DNA of 64,000 bases from Nonomuraea sp. NBC_00507 (GCF_036013525.1 NZ_CP107853.1:2418001-2482000), one strand, 5' to 3'. Positions 26,571 through 35,345 are shown, counted from the stretch's first letter. A program made the numbers and translations. The notes: a model not told the origin generated them from the sequence alone.

Positions 26571-28013
26571 GTGAGCGACACACGTAACGCAATAGATCGA
26601 TTCTTCGCAATCTCCGCACGAGGGTCGACATTCTCCCGTGAGATCCGGGGCGGCCTGGCCACGTTCTTCACCATGGCGTACATCGTGGTGCTGAACCCCA
26701 TCATCATCGGCCGCGGCGAGGACGTGACCGGCCAGTACATCGGCGACGGTGCGACGCCCAACGTGGCGCTCGTCGCCGCCGGCACCGCGTTCGTGGCCGG
26801 CGTGATGACGATCCTCATGGGGGTCATCGGCAAAGTGCCCTTCGCCATGGCCGCGGGGCTGGGCCTGAACGCCTTCGTCACCTTCAGCATCGCGTCGGTG
26901 ATGACCTGGGAGGAGGCTATGGGCCTGGTCTTCCTCGAAGGCGTGATCATCGCCATCCTGGTGCTGACCGGGCTCAGGACGGCCGTCTTCCACGCCATCC
27001 CGGCCCAGCTCAAGACCGCCATCAGCGTCGGCATCGGGCTGTTCATCGCGCTGATCGGCTTCGTGGACGCGGGCTTCGTGCGCCGCGTGCCCGCCGGGCC
27101 GCCGCTGGAGATGGGCATCGCGGGCAGCCTGACCTCGTGGCCGATCTTCGTGTTCATCATCGGGCTGCTGGCCACGGCCGCGATGGTGGCGCGCAAGGTC
27201 AAGGGCGCCATCCTCATCGGCATCATCGGCACCACCATCCTGGCGATCATCGTCGAGCTGCTCGCCAAGGCCGGCACCTTCTCAGCGAAGAACCCCGGCG
27301 GCTGGCAGCTGAACAGCCCCGTCGTCCCGGAGCAGATCTTCGGATTCCACAACCCGCTCGTGTTGTTCACCGAGTTCGACCCGTTCGGCGGTTTCATCCG
27401 CGTCGATGTGCTGCTGGCCGCGTTGCTGGTGTTCACGCTGCTCATCACGGACTTCTTCGACACCATGGGCACGATCGTGGGCGTCGGCCGGCAGGCGAAC
27501 CTGGTCCAGGAGGACGGGACGCTGCCGCGTACCAAGGAGATCCTGCTCGTCGACTCGCTCGGCGCGGCGGCCGGCGGCGCGGGATCGGTCTCCTCGAACA
27601 CCACCTACATCGAGTCGGCGGCCGGCGTCGGCGAGGGCGCTCGCACTGGCCTCGCCAGCGTCGTCACGGGACTGTTGTTCCTGGTGGCGATCTTCTTCGC
27701 GCCGCTCGTCCAGATCGTCCCGTACGAGGCCGCCGCTCCCGCGCTGGTCCTGGTCGGCTTCCTGATGATGACCGCGGTGCGCGACATCGACTGGAGCGAC
27801 TACGAGATCTCGATTCCGGCATTCCTCACCATCGTGATCATGCCGTTCACCTACTCGATCTCGAACGGCATCGGCGCCGGTTTCATCGCCTACGTGCTGA
27901 TCAAGGTCGTCCGCGGCAGGGCGCGGGAGATCCACCCGCTGCTGTGGGGCGTCGCCATCCTCTTCGCGCTCTACTTCGCGATCGGCCCGATCCGGGCGCT
28001 GCTGGGAATCTGA
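26571..28013 (+). CDS. NCS2-family purine permease (AzgA-like, hypoxanthine/guanine/adenine)
   Basis: A 480-residue transporter with about 13 membrane segments. It carries AzgA-subfamily signatures: EIRGGLATFFTMAYIVVLNP near the start, GLGLNAF, the FDTMGT motif (DFFDTMGTIVGVGRQ), and SSNTTYIESAAGVGEGARTG. These proteins import purine bases by proton symport. Start is GTG 26571. It is followed by a hairpin terminator, then a MarR-MFS operon on the same strand. No purine riboswitch is seen in the short leader. Confidence 0.93.
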   Translation: MSDTRNAIDRFFAISARGSTFSREIRGGLATFFTMAYIVVLNPIIIGRGEDVTGQYIGDGATPNVALVAAGTAFVAGVMTILMGVIGKVPFAMAAGLGLNAFVTFSIASVMTWEEAMGLVFLEGVIIAILVLTGLRTAVFHAIPAQLKTAISVGIGLFIALIGFVDAGFVRRVPAGPPLEMGIAGSLTSWPIFVFIIGLLATAAMVARKVKGAILIGIIGTTILAIIVELLAKAGTFSAKNPGGWQLNSPVVPEQIFGFHNPLVLFTEFDPFGGFIRVDVLLAALLVFTLLITDFFDTMGTIVGVGRQANLVQEDGTLPRTKEILLVDSLGAAAGGAGSVSSNTTYIESAAGVGEGARTGLASVVTGLLFLVAIFFAPLVQIVPYEAAAPALVLVGFLMMTAVRDIDWSDYEISIPAFLTIVIMPFTYSISNGIGAGFIAYVLIKVVRGRAREIHPLLWGVAILFALYFAIGPIRALLGI

Positions 28014-28031
28014 GTACGAAAGCATGCCCTG

Positions 28032-28055
28032 GCCGTCCCGCGCGAGCGGGGCGGC
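28032..28055 (+). terminator. Terminator after the purine permease gene
   Basis: A 10-bp stem, GCCGTCCCGC (28032-28041) with GCGGGGCGGC (28046-28055) including one wobble pair, and a GCGA tetraloop, 18 nt after the stop. Confidence 0.6.
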
Positions 28056-28090
28056 TTCCGGGTATCAAGAGGTGAGACGACCCTAACTGA

Positions 28091-28119
28091 TTGGGAAATA
28101 TCTTGCTGTGCTCTATAGT
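28091..28119 (+). promoter_or_regulatory. Sigma-70-type promoter of the marR-MFS operon
   Basis: TTGGGA (28091-28096), a 17-bp spacer, and TATAGT (28114-28119) place the transcription start near 28126, about 12 nt before the marR start. This is one of the clearest promoters in the window. Confidence 0.6.
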
Positions 28120-28145
28120 TAGCAAAGGTAATGACTCATGCTAAC
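28118..28145. promoter_or_regulatory. MarR-type operator overlapping the marR start codon
   Basis: The inverted repeat GTTAGCA (28118-28124) / TGCTAAC (28139-28145) has perfect 7-bp arms whose centres are 21 bp apart, two helical turns. It begins at the end of the -10 box and runs over the ATG at 28138, ideal for autorepression. Confidence 0.65.
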
Positions 28146-28590
28146 CAACACCCAGCACAAGATGGATCTGCGCAGCGACGCAGGCCTGGCTTCGGCCTTG
28201 CGCGTTTCACTGGCAAGGCTGACCAGGCGCCTACGACGACAGGCGGCGGCGCACCCGCTGACGCCCACACAGTTCGCGACGCTCGCGGCCGTGGAACGCC
28301 ATTCCGGGATAACCCCCGGCGAATTGGCCGAGCTCGAGAAGGTGCAGCCGCCCTCGATGACGCGCGTGATCGCCGCGCTCGAGGAGCGCGGCCTGCTCGC
28401 CCGCACCCCGCATCCGACCGACCGGCGTCAGGTGACCGTGACCGTGACCGAGGCCGCCGAGAAGCTGCTGAAGGAGGAGCGGCGCCGCAAGGAGGCGTGG
28501 CTGACGCAGCGGCTGAAGGAGCTCTCGCCGGAGGAGAGGTCGATCCTCAGGCAGGCCGCGCCGATTCTGGAGAAGCTCAGCAAGATATAG
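28138..28590 (+). CDS. MarR-family transcriptional regulator
   Basis: A 150-residue winged-helix repressor. The HTH is around residues 45-75 (LTPTQFATLAAVERHSGITPGELAELEKVQPPSMTRVIAAL). The wing is HPTDRRQVTVTVTEAA, the DRR signature of MarR proteins. It lies 23 bp before an MFS exporter gene and is probably its regulator. An operator spans its own start codon. The ATG at 28162 is an alternative start, but only 28138 has an AAAGG site upstream. Confidence 0.93.
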   Translation: MLTNTQHKMDLRSDAGLASALRVSLARLTRRLRRQAAAHPLTPTQFATLAAVERHSGITPGELAELEKVQPPSMTRVIAALEERGLLARTPHPTDRRQVTVTVTEAAEKLLKEERRRKEAWLTQRLKELSPEERSILRQAAPILEKLSKI

Positions 28591-28613
28591 AGCCTGAGCA
28601 ACGCAAGACCGGG

Positions 28614-29840
28614 ATGTTCCGGTCGCTCAGGATTCACAATTACCGCATGTTCGCCGCCGGCGGCACCGTCTCCAACGTCGGCACCTGGCTGCAGCGCACC
28701 GCCCAGGACTGGCTGGTGCTCGATCTGACCCACGGCAGCGCGGCGGCGCTCGGCACGGCGACCGCGCTGCAGTTCCTCCCGATGTTGCTGTTCGGGATGT
28801 TCGGCGGAGTCCTCGCCGACCGTTACCCCAAGCGCCCCATCCTCATCACCGCGCAGACGCTCATGGCCGCGCTGGCGCTCACCATCGGCGTCCTGACGAT
28901 GACGGGCACAGCCCAGGTGTGGCACGTCTACGTGATGGCGTTCGTGCTCGGCATGATCTCCTGCGTGGAGGTGCCGACCCGGCAGGCGTTCGTGGTCGAG
29001 ATGGTCGGCCGCCGGGACCTGCCGAACGCGATCGCGCTCAACAGCTCCATCTTCAACCTCGCCCGCGTGGTCGGCCCGGCGCTGGCCGGCGTGCTGATCT
29101 ACGTGTTCGGCGGCACGGGGCCGCTCTTCCTGATCAACGCGCTCACGTTCGGCGGCGTCATCTCGAGCCTGATCTTCATGAGGAAGGCCGAGCTCAACCC
29201 GACCGATCCGGTGCCGAGAGCGAAGGGACAGCTCAGAGAGGGACTGAAGTACGTCATCCGGCGCGAGGAGCTGCTCATGCCGGTGCTGCTGATCGGGTTC
29301 GTGTCGATGTTCTCGCAGTCGTTCTCGATGTCGATCGCGCTCATGGCCCGCGAGGTGTTCAAGGCGGGCGCGTCCTCGTTCGGACTGGCCTCCAGCATGT
29401 TCGCGGTGGGCGCGCTGGGCGGTGCCCTGCTCGCGGCGCGCCGGGCCAGGCTGTCGAAGAAGGTGTTGTTCGCCGGGGCGATCGGGTTCGGGCTGTTCCA
29501 GATCGCCACCGGGCTGGCGCCCTTCTACCCGGCCTACCTGCTGCTGCTGATCCCGACCGGGATCGCGCTGATCACGATCAACACGGCCGCGAACGCCAGC
29601 GTCCAGCTCGCCACGTCCCCCGAGATGCGGGGCCGAGTCATGGGGATCTACATGCTGGTGTTCACCGGTGGCGCGCCGCTCGGCGCCCCGCTCATCGGCT
29701 GGCTGTCCGAGCTGGGCGGGCCGCGGGCGGGCGTGATCCTGTCCGGCGTGCTGGTGCTGGCCGGCACCGGGCTGGCGGTGCTCATGACACGACTGATCGG
29801 CCGCCGGGTCGGGAGGAAGCCCGTTCTCGCCATGGCGTGA
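28614..29840 (+). CDS. MFS exporter (EntS-like) regulated by MarR
   Basis: A 408-residue drug or siderophore exporter with 12 predicted membrane spans. Family signatures: RSLRIHNYRMFAAGGTVSNVGTWLQRTAQDWLV at the start, the loop motif GGVLADRYPKRPILI, and EMRGRVMGIYML late. It is co-transcribed with marR, 23 bp upstream. No start codon exists between the marR stop and ATG 28614. Substrate unknown. Confidence 0.9.
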   Translation: MFRSLRIHNYRMFAAGGTVSNVGTWLQRTAQDWLVLDLTHGSAAALGTATALQFLPMLLFGMFGGVLADRYPKRPILITAQTLMAALALTIGVLTMTGTAQVWHVYVMAFVLGMISCVEVPTRQAFVVEMVGRRDLPNAIALNSSIFNLARVVGPALAGVLIYVFGGTGPLFLINALTFGGVISSLIFMRKAELNPTDPVPRAKGQLREGLKYVIRREELLMPVLLIGFVSMFSQSFSMSIALMAREVFKAGASSFGLASSMFAVGALGGALLAARRARLSKKVLFAGAIGFGLFQIATGLAPFYPAYLLLLIPTGIALITINTAANASVQLATSPEMRGRVMGIYMLVFTGGAPLGAPLIGWLSELGGPRAGVILSGVLVLAGTGLAVLMTRLIGRRVGRKPVLAMA

Positions 29841-29852
29841 TAATCGGTTTGT

Positions 29853-30410
29853 ATGAGGCTTTTCGCGGCCGTGGTGCCGCCCGACAAGGTGCTGGACGAG
29901 ATTTCGCGCGCGATCGCGCCGCACGTCGGGCAGGTGCCGGGGCTGCGCTGGCCGGACCGGGCCACCTGGCACATCACGCTGGGCTTCTTCGGCGAGGTGC
30001 CCGAGGAGGTGCTACCCGAGCTGGAGGTGCGGCTGGCCCGGGCCGTCCACCGCCACTCGGCGCTGGACCTCGCCTTCGAGGGCTTCGGCGCCTTCTCCTC
30101 CGCGCGCCGGGGCAGGGTCTTCTGGATCGGCGTCGTCGGCGACTCCATGACCAGGCTCGCCGACTCGGTCAAGGCAGGCGCCCGCCGCGCCGGAGCCACG
30201 CAGACCGACGAGAAACGTTTCCACCCGCACCTCACGCTGGCCCGCGCCAAGACGGAGACGGACCTCCGCCCGCTGGTCGAGTCGCTGTCCGGGTTCAGCG
30301 GCTCCCCGTGGCGGGCGGAGCACGTCCGTCTCGTCCGCAGCTATCCAGGACCCCAGGTGAGGTACGAGTCACTCGCCGAATGGGCGCTCGCACCCGCTGA
30401 GCGAGGCTAG
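29853..30410 (+). CDS. thpR: RNA 2',3'-cyclic phosphodiesterase (2H superfamily)
   Basis: A 185-residue 2H phosphoesterase with both catalytic HxTx motifs: HITL at residues 40-43 and HLTL at 126-129. It opens 2',3'-cyclic phosphates on RNA ends to 2'-phosphates. Length and N-terminus (MRLFAAVVPPDKV) match LigT/ThpR. It lies 12 bp after the MFS gene on the same strand and may share its transcript. Confidence 0.92.
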   Translation: MRLFAAVVPPDKVLDEISRAIAPHVGQVPGLRWPDRATWHITLGFFGEVPEEVLPELEVRLARAVHRHSALDLAFEGFGAFSSARRGRVFWIGVVGDSMTRLADSVKAGARRAGATQTDEKRFHPHLTLARAKTETDLRPLVESLSGFSGSPWRAEHVRLVRSYPGPQVRYESLAEWALAPAERG

Positions 30411-30420
30411 GCTCCAGGTC

Positions 30421-30504
30421 GTGGATCGTCCTCGCCCCTGGCTGCTGCCCGTCGTGCTCGGCCTGCTCCTGCTGATCGTGGTCATCGGCGCGCTGCTGAG
30501 CTGA
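30421..30504 (+). CDS. Possible 27-residue single-span membrane peptide
   Basis: GTG 30421 opens a 27-codon frame. Its basic start is MDRPRP, followed by one uninterrupted hydrophobic helix (about residues 7-26) and TGA. It begins 10 nt after the thpR stop. The composition is what a small membrane protein would have, but the ribosome-binding site is weak and the call rests on hydrophobicity alone. Confidence 0.35.
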   Translation: MDRPRPWLLPVVLGLLLLIVVIGALLS

Positions 30505-30519
30505 CAGGCGCGGCCCGGC

Positions 30520-31488
30520 CTACCAGGCGTAGTCCTCCGGGGCCGTCTTGTGGCCGGGGAAGATCTCGTCCAGGCGGGCCAGGGCGGCCTCGTCCAGCTC
30601 GATCTCCAGGGTCCGCATGCTGCCGTCAAGCTGCTCCAGCGTGCGCGGGCCGATGATCGGCGCGGTGACCGCCCGCTGCTTGAGCAGCCAGGCCAGGGCC
30701 ACGTAAGCCGGCTCCTCGCCCAGCTCGTCGCAGAGCTTCTCGTACTGCTCGATCTTGTCGCGGTGCTTCTCGAGCTGCACGACCATGTGGTCGGCGGCCG
30801 AGCGGCCCTTGTCGATCTTACGGAGCACGCCGCCGAGCAGGCCGCCGGCCAGCGGGCTCCACGGGATCACGCCGAGGCCGTAGTCCTCGCACGCGGGCAG
30901 CACTTCCAACTCGACCGCGCGGGTGAGCAAGTTGTAGTGGGACTGCTCGCTGATGAATCCGTTGAAGTTACGCTTGGCCGCCGTCTCCTGCGCCTTGGCG
31001 AGGTGCCAGCCGGCGAAGTTCGACGAACCGACATAGATGATCTTGCCCTGCTGGCGCAGGATCTCCATGGCCTCCCAGAACTCCTCGAACGGGGTGTCCC
31101 GGTCGACGTGGTGGGCCTGGTAGATGTCGATGTAGTCGGTCTGCAGCCGCTTCAGCGAGGCATCGCAGGCCTTGCGGATGTTGAGCGCGGACAACTTCTT
31201 GTCGTTGGGCCAGTCGCTCATCGCGCCGTTCAGCTTGGTCGCGATAACAGTCTTCTCCCGGCGGCCGCCGCCCTGGGCGAACCACCGGCCGATGATCTGC
31301 TCGGTGACGCCCTCGCCCATCTTCCAGCCGTAGACGTTGGCGGTGTCGAAGAAGTTGATGCCCAGTTCCAGGGCCCTGTCCATGATCGCGAAGGAGTCTT
31401 CCTCCGAGGTCTGCGGGCCGAAGTTCATGGTGCCGAGGCAGAGCGGGCTGACCTGTAGGCCACTGCGTCCGAGGTTGACGTATTCCAT
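30520..31488 (-). CDS. Aldo/keto reductase
   Basis: A 322-residue NADPH-dependent (beta/alpha)8 oxidoreductase. The catalytic tetrad regions are visible: FDTANVYG (Asp, Tyr), VIATKLNG (Lys) and YQAHHVD (His). The C-terminal cofactor region is APIIGPRTLEQLDG. It resembles the AKR11/YghZ-like stress reductases that act on carbonyls and aldehydes. ATG 31488. Its promoter region is shared with the divergent MATE gene and contains a MerR-type palindrome (31506-31523), suggesting induction by electrophile or redox stress. Confidence 0.93.
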   Translation of the reverse strand: MEYVNLGRSGLQVSPLCLGTMNFGPQTSEEDSFAIMDRALELGINFFDTANVYGWKMGEGVTEQIIGRWFAQGGGRREKTVIATKLNGAMSDWPNDKKLSALNIRKACDASLKRLQTDYIDIYQAHHVDRDTPFEEFWEAMEILRQQGKIIYVGSSNFAGWHLAKAQETAAKRNFNGFISEQSHYNLLTRAVELEVLPACEDYGLGVIPWSPLAGGLLGGVLRKIDKGRSAADHMVVQLEKHRDKIEQYEKLCDELGEEPAYVALAWLLKQRAVTAPIIGPRTLEQLDGSMRTLEIELDEAALARLDEIFPGHKTAPEDYAW

Positions 31489-31505
31489 GGTTCCAACCCT
31501 AAAGA

Positions 31506-31523
31506 CCTGGAGTGCGCTCCAGG
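31506..31523. promoter_or_regulatory. MerR-family operator between the aldo/keto reductase and MATE genes
   Basis: CCTGGAGTGCGCTCCAGG is an 18-bp palindrome (7-bp perfect arms, TGCG centre) in the 50-bp divergent gap. The pattern (CCTGGAGT..CTCCAGG between an over-spaced -35 and a TAGGGT -10 at 31527) is that of MerR activator sites. No merR gene lies in the window, so the regulator acts from elsewhere. Confidence 0.65.
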
Positions 31524-31538
31524 CCATAGGGTGTTCAG

Positions 31539-32837
31539 GTGATCGTTCTGCTTCGTGCCGCGGTTCCGCTGTTCGTCGCGATGGTCACGGGCACGGTGGG
31601 GTCGCTGGTGGTCACGTCCGTGCTGGGCAGACACGACACCGTCACGCTCGCCGCGTTCGCCGTCATGACCGCCGTGCTCAATCCCGCGACCGCCGCCATC
31701 CAGGGCGCGTTACGCGGGCTCGGGCCGTTCGTGGCCCCGCATCGAGAGGATCCCGCGGCGGCCGTGCCGATCGTGCGGGACGCGCGCTGGCTCAGCCTCG
31801 CCACCGGAGCCGTCGGGGCTGTGGCGGTGCTGTGCGTGCCGCTGCTGGCGGGCGCCACCGGGGTGCCCGGCGAGGTGGTGAACGAGCTGGGACTGCTGCC
31901 GTACTTCCTGGCGGGCTATCTGCTGGTCTTCGCCTCCACCGGGGGCACGAGCACCATACTGATCGCGCTCGGGCGCAACCCTCAGGTGTTGTGGGCGAGC
32001 TTGACCGCCGCGGGGCTGCTGAGCGTGCTGGCCGCCGCGCTGGTGCCGCCGCTCGGGCTGACCGGAGTCGGTCTGGCCTGGCTGATCTCGGGGACGGTGG
32101 CGGCGCTCGTGGCGACCTTCAACCTGCGTCAGGCGTTCGGGCAGGGCATCGGGCAGTCGCGCCCCAGGGTCGGGGAGATCGTCCGGCTGGCGCGGGTGAG
32201 CATTCCGCTGGCGGCGACCGTACTGATCAAATTCGGGGTGCTCGGTGTCGTCACCTTCGCCGCGAGCACCACCGGCACGCGCGACACCGCCGCCCACGCG
32301 GTCCTGACCACGCTCACCGCCATCATGCTGGTGGCGTCGGTCGCCGTCGCCCAGGCGTCGGTGCCCGACGTGGCCCGCGCCCGCGACGCCGCCGAGGCCC
32401 GGTGTGCCGGCCGGACCGCCATCCTGCTCGCGATGATGGGTGCGGGTGCAGGGGCGCTGCTGTTACTGGTGTTCGGCGCGCAGATCATGACGGTGTTCAG
32501 CGACGACCAGGCGGTCCGTGAGCGGGCGCTGGCGCTGCTGCCGGTGATGCTGCTGTCGTCGTTGTTCGACGCCGCGCAGGCGGTCAAGGGCACCGGGCTC
32601 ACCGCGCTCAAGCGGTCGAGCGCGAGCCTGTGGTACTTCGCCGTCTGCTACGGCGTGCTGCTCGCGGTCGCCGTGCCGGTGGCCAGGACCTGGGGGATCA
32701 CCGGGTTGTGGGTGGCGATGGCGGCGGCCAACGGGCTGCTGGTGGTGCTCCAGAGCCTCGGCTTCCACCGCCACAGCGCCCGGATCGGTCAGCAGCCCGG
32801 CAGTGATGTCGCGCCACGCCAGGTGCGCAAGGTGTAG
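31539..32837 (+). CDS. MATE-family multidrug/toxin exporter
   Basis: A 432-residue transporter of 12 membrane spans in two homologous halves (second half from about residue 225). MATE features are the N-terminal VPLFVAMVTGTVGSLVVTSVLG helix and the VLNPATAAIQGALRGLGPFVA segment. Start is GTG 31539. It is divergent from an aldo/keto reductase, with a MerR-type operator between, so both may answer the same chemical stress. Confidence 0.87.
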   Translation: MIVLLRAAVPLFVAMVTGTVGSLVVTSVLGRHDTVTLAAFAVMTAVLNPATAAIQGALRGLGPFVAPHREDPAAAVPIVRDARWLSLATGAVGAVAVLCVPLLAGATGVPGEVVNELGLLPYFLAGYLLVFASTGGTSTILIALGRNPQVLWASLTAAGLLSVLAAALVPPLGLTGVGLAWLISGTVAALVATFNLRQAFGQGIGQSRPRVGEIVRLARVSIPLAATVLIKFGVLGVVTFAASTTGTRDTAAHAVLTTLTAIMLVASVAVAQASVPDVARARDAAEARCAGRTAILLAMMGAGAGALLLLVFGAQIMTVFSDDQAVRERALALLPVMLLSSLFDAAQAVKGTGLTALKRSSASLWYFAVCYGVLLAVAVPVARTWGITGLWVAMAAANGLLVVLQSLGFHRHSARIGQQPGSDVAPRQVRKV

Positions 32838-32894
32838 CCGGCGAGCTCACGCACGCGGCGGTGCGCGTCCGCGTTGGAAGGCGGCACGTGAGGC

Positions 32895-33911
32895 ATGATG
32901 ACTGGCGTGGGGGATGTCGTGATCAGGGTGCTGGCCGTCGCTGCGGCGACTTGCTGTCTTGCCGCCGTGCCCGCCCATGCGGCGGACGACGGGACGGAGA
33001 AGCTCTTCACCTTCAAGGACCCGGGGATCACGGAGTCCAGCGGCCTGGCGGTGTCCCCGACGCACGACGGCGTCTACTACACCCATAACGACAGCGCCGC
33101 CGCTCCGACCTTCTACGCCGTCGACGCGAACGGCCGGACCCGTGCCACTTACCAGGTTCGCGGCGCACAGGCCCGGGACTGGGAGGCCATGGCCGCGACC
33201 AAGGACCCGGCGACCGGCCGCGGCGTGCTCTGGTTCGCCGACATCGGCGACAACTTGGACGGGGCCTGGCCGGACATCTCCATCTACAAGGTGATGGAGC
33301 CTCGCACGCTCGGCGACGCCACCCTGCCCGCCACCCGCTACCGCTTCCGGTACGCGGACGGCGCCCGCAACGCCGAAGGCATGATGATCAACCCGAAGAC
33401 CGGCCGCCTCTACGTGGTGTCCAAGGAGTTCGCGGGATCCGTCTACGTCGCCCCCAAGAAGCTCCGCGCCGACCGCACGAACATCCTCCGCAAGGTCGCG
33501 GGCGCCCCCATCATGGCGACGGACGCGGCCTACGCCCCCGACGGCTCCTCCTACGTCATCCGCACTTATTTCTCCGCCACCCTCTACAAGCCCTCCGGCG
33601 AGTCGATCTCCAGGGTGACGATGCCGGAGCTGAAGCAGGCCGAGTCCATCACCTACACCTCGGACGGCACCGCCCTGCTCACCGGCACGGAGGGCCCGAA
33701 GAGCCCGGTCTACCGGGTCCCGCTCCCGGCCCGCGCCAAGCCCACGGCCACACCCAGCCCGGCCAATGCCGAGACCACGCCGGAGCCGTCGCCCCAGGCC
33801 GCCGCCGACAGTGGCGGGGGAGGGCTGACGGCCAAGGACGTCCTCATCTGGCTGGCCGCGGCGGCGATGGCAACAGGGGTGATCACCTTCATCGCCCGCC
33901 GCACCCGGTGA
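32895..33911 (+). CDS. Secreted, membrane-anchored beta-propeller-like protein
   Basis: A 338-residue exported protein. The signal peptide covers residues 1-29 (cleavage after AHA). A beta-rich extracellular domain spans about 30-275 with repeated YxxxDGxxY-type strands (GVYYTHNDSAAAPTFYAVDANG, LYVVSKEF, AYAPDGSSYVIRTYF). A Pro/Thr/Ser linker follows (KPTATPSPANAETTPEP), then a C-terminal span near 312-332 and a basic RRTR end. ATG codons at 32895 and 32898 are both possible. It resembles WD40/NHL-type surface proteins; no catalytic residues are evident. In 33912-34127 I see no gene. Confidence 0.78.
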   Translation: MMTGVGDVVIRVLAVAAATCCLAAVPAHAADDGTEKLFTFKDPGITESSGLAVSPTHDGVYYTHNDSAAAPTFYAVDANGRTRATYQVRGAQARDWEAMAATKDPATGRGVLWFADIGDNLDGAWPDISIYKVMEPRTLGDATLPATRYRFRYADGARNAEGMMINPKTGRLYVVSKEFAGSVYVAPKKLRADRTNILRKVAGAPIMATDAAYAPDGSSYVIRTYFSATLYKPSGESISRVTMPELKQAESITYTSDGTALLTGTEGPKSPVYRVPLPARAKPTATPSPANAETTPEPSPQAAADSGGGGLTAKDVLIWLAAAAMATGVITFIARRTR

Positions 33912-34127
33912 CGTCACGGACGGGTCACCTTTTGTTGCCCGCCGCACCCCGTGATCGCTTCGCCTTGGCACTCGGCCACGTATGCGCCGTTGCGGCGGCG
34001 CGCTGGTGAAGCTGGTAAGCGTCTCCCTGGAGGGCCGGTCTACCTGGAAGAGAGCACGGTCGCCGACAGCGCGGCGACAGCAAGGACGATCCGGATGAGC
34101 GGGATGTCCGCGGCTATAGTCCGCGGT

Positions 34128-34414
34128 CATGACGGAGCTCGAAAGGCTGTTCGCGCTCGTACCGCCGCCCCGCGGCGCCGGTGGATACCGATGCTGACTG
34201 GACGCGGGTGGAGGATGCGCTCGGGCTGATCCTTCCCCGCGAGTTCACCGAGATCGCCCGGCGGTACGGGCGCGGCGCGTTCTGCGATGAGTTCTCCTGT
34301 TGCGCCTCAGAGGAAATGATCAAGAAAAACCCCGGGCGGCTGGAGGATCAGGGTATGCGTCGTGGCGTAATGCGGATGTTGGGTCTGGTGTACGGAGCGC
34401 CGTTCTCCCGGTGA
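34128..34414 (+). pseudogene. Broken SMI1/KNR4-family gene
   Basis: ATG 34128 reads MTELERLFALVPPP and then meets a stop at 34194. Skipping one C in the CCCC run at 34167-34170 would read on as PPPAAPVD and join the frame DTDADWTRVEDALGLILPREFTEIARRYGRGAFCDEF. That is the start of an SMI1/KNR4 immunity-type protein. After that the sequence loses similarity and stops at 34412-34414, far short of the usual 150 or more residues. So there is at least one frameshift and a truncated 3' end. The single-C shift could be a sequencing error; the truncation is harder to explain that way. Confidence 0.5.
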
Positions 34415-34426
34415 GCAGTGGGATTG

Positions 34427-34960
34427 TCAGCGCGGTGCGTGGTACACGACCCTGTCGAGGGTGTCATCGGCGTAGGCGGCTGAGTTGGTCAGGTGGCCGT
34501 CGTAGGGGCCGACCTTGGTCACCGTGCGACCGTCTCTGAACACGATTTGCAGGCCGTGCTCGGGCTCCCAGTCGCATTCGCACTCCAGCGACACGTAGAC
34601 GTGCCGGTCGCCGTGCGGATCGCGGGAGACCATAGGTTCGTTCCCGAACCGGATGTGGTCGAGCACCTGGTGTGGGCCTTCGATCTCGACGTACCAGTCG
34701 TCGCCGGCGGCCAGGATGTCGTCGGTGACGTCGCGGTAGTAGGCGAAGATCGACGGTGCCGCCGCGGTCAGCGCCGAGTTGTCGAGCGCCAGGAATGCGC
34801 GGATCGCGGCGTGGAAGTCCTCAGGCGAGGAGTCATCGACATAGCCGTCGACGATGATGCGGCGTGGCGCACCGCCCAGTACCGGCACGGGAATAGGTTC
34901 GCTCTTATACCAGCCCAGGTCGTTGTCCTCGAGGAGTAGGCCGAGGCCGGGGATCTGCAT
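34427..34960 (-). CDS. DUF6985-like protein (possible immunity-type protein)
   Basis: A 177-residue acidic cytoplasmic protein, intact. It has a VEIEGPHQVLDHIRFGNEPMVSR core and a VYVSLECECDWEPEHGLQIVFRDGRTVTKVGPYDGHLTN C-terminal block, which I associate with DUF6985. Such proteins often sit among SMI1/KNR4 and other toxin-immunity genes, as here next to an SMI1 remnant. No toxin gene is visible. Start is ATG 34960. Confidence 0.6.
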   Translation of the reverse strand: MQIPGLGLLLEDNDLGWYKSEPIPVPVLGGAPRRIIVDGYVDDSSPEDFHAAIRAFLALDNSALTAAAPSIFAYYRDVTDDILAAGDDWYVEIEGPHQVLDHIRFGNEPMVSRDPHGDRHVYVSLECECDWEPEHGLQIVFRDGRTVTKVGPYDGHLTNSAAYADDTLDRVVYHAPR

Positions 34961-35060
34961 GCTGCCAGAGTACGTGGAGCCGATCTAGTCTCCAGCGCTG
35001 CCGGGCCCCGGGCGTTCAGGTGGCGAGCCCTTCGGGCACCTGGGCAAGCCATAGACCAGC

Positions 35061-35303
35061 ATGCGCATCGTCGGCGAGTCGCTGGTCCGTCGGGGCCTGC
35101 TCGTCCAGCCGGCCCGCGCGGTCCGGACGCGTCGACTCGCCCCGATCCTGCTGTATGTGTTGTTCGTGATCGGCGTGGCCCGCTGGATCAACGGGATCGT
35201 CAACCACCTGCCGTCCGGCGGCAGCACCTACAGGCACGACTACATGTCGTCGTCCGGCGACAGTTCGTCCGGTGGTGGCTGCGGCGGCGGCACCTCACCT
35301 CTA
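35061..35303 (+). pseudogene. Remnant of a TIGR04222-type membrane protein
   Basis: This stretch reads MRIVGESLVRRGLLVQP, a basic segment, one hydrophobic span (APILLYVLFVIGVARWINGIV) and then a Ser/Gly/Cys-rich end (SSGDSSSGGGCGGG). TIGR04222 proteins end in just such a Gly-Cys tail after several spans. Here the N-terminal domain and most spans are missing. The reading frame runs on only by chance into unrelated sequence. In the 34961-35345 gap nothing else is supported. Confidence 0.45.
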
Positions 35304-35345
35304 GCTGATCAAGATCGTTGTCCTGGAGATGACCATGCCGCTACC

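Noticed and set aside
33894..33958. Short direct repeat GCCCGCCGCACCC at the end of the propeller gene and just after it
   Set aside because: A single small duplication with no mobile-element context; probably replication slippage.
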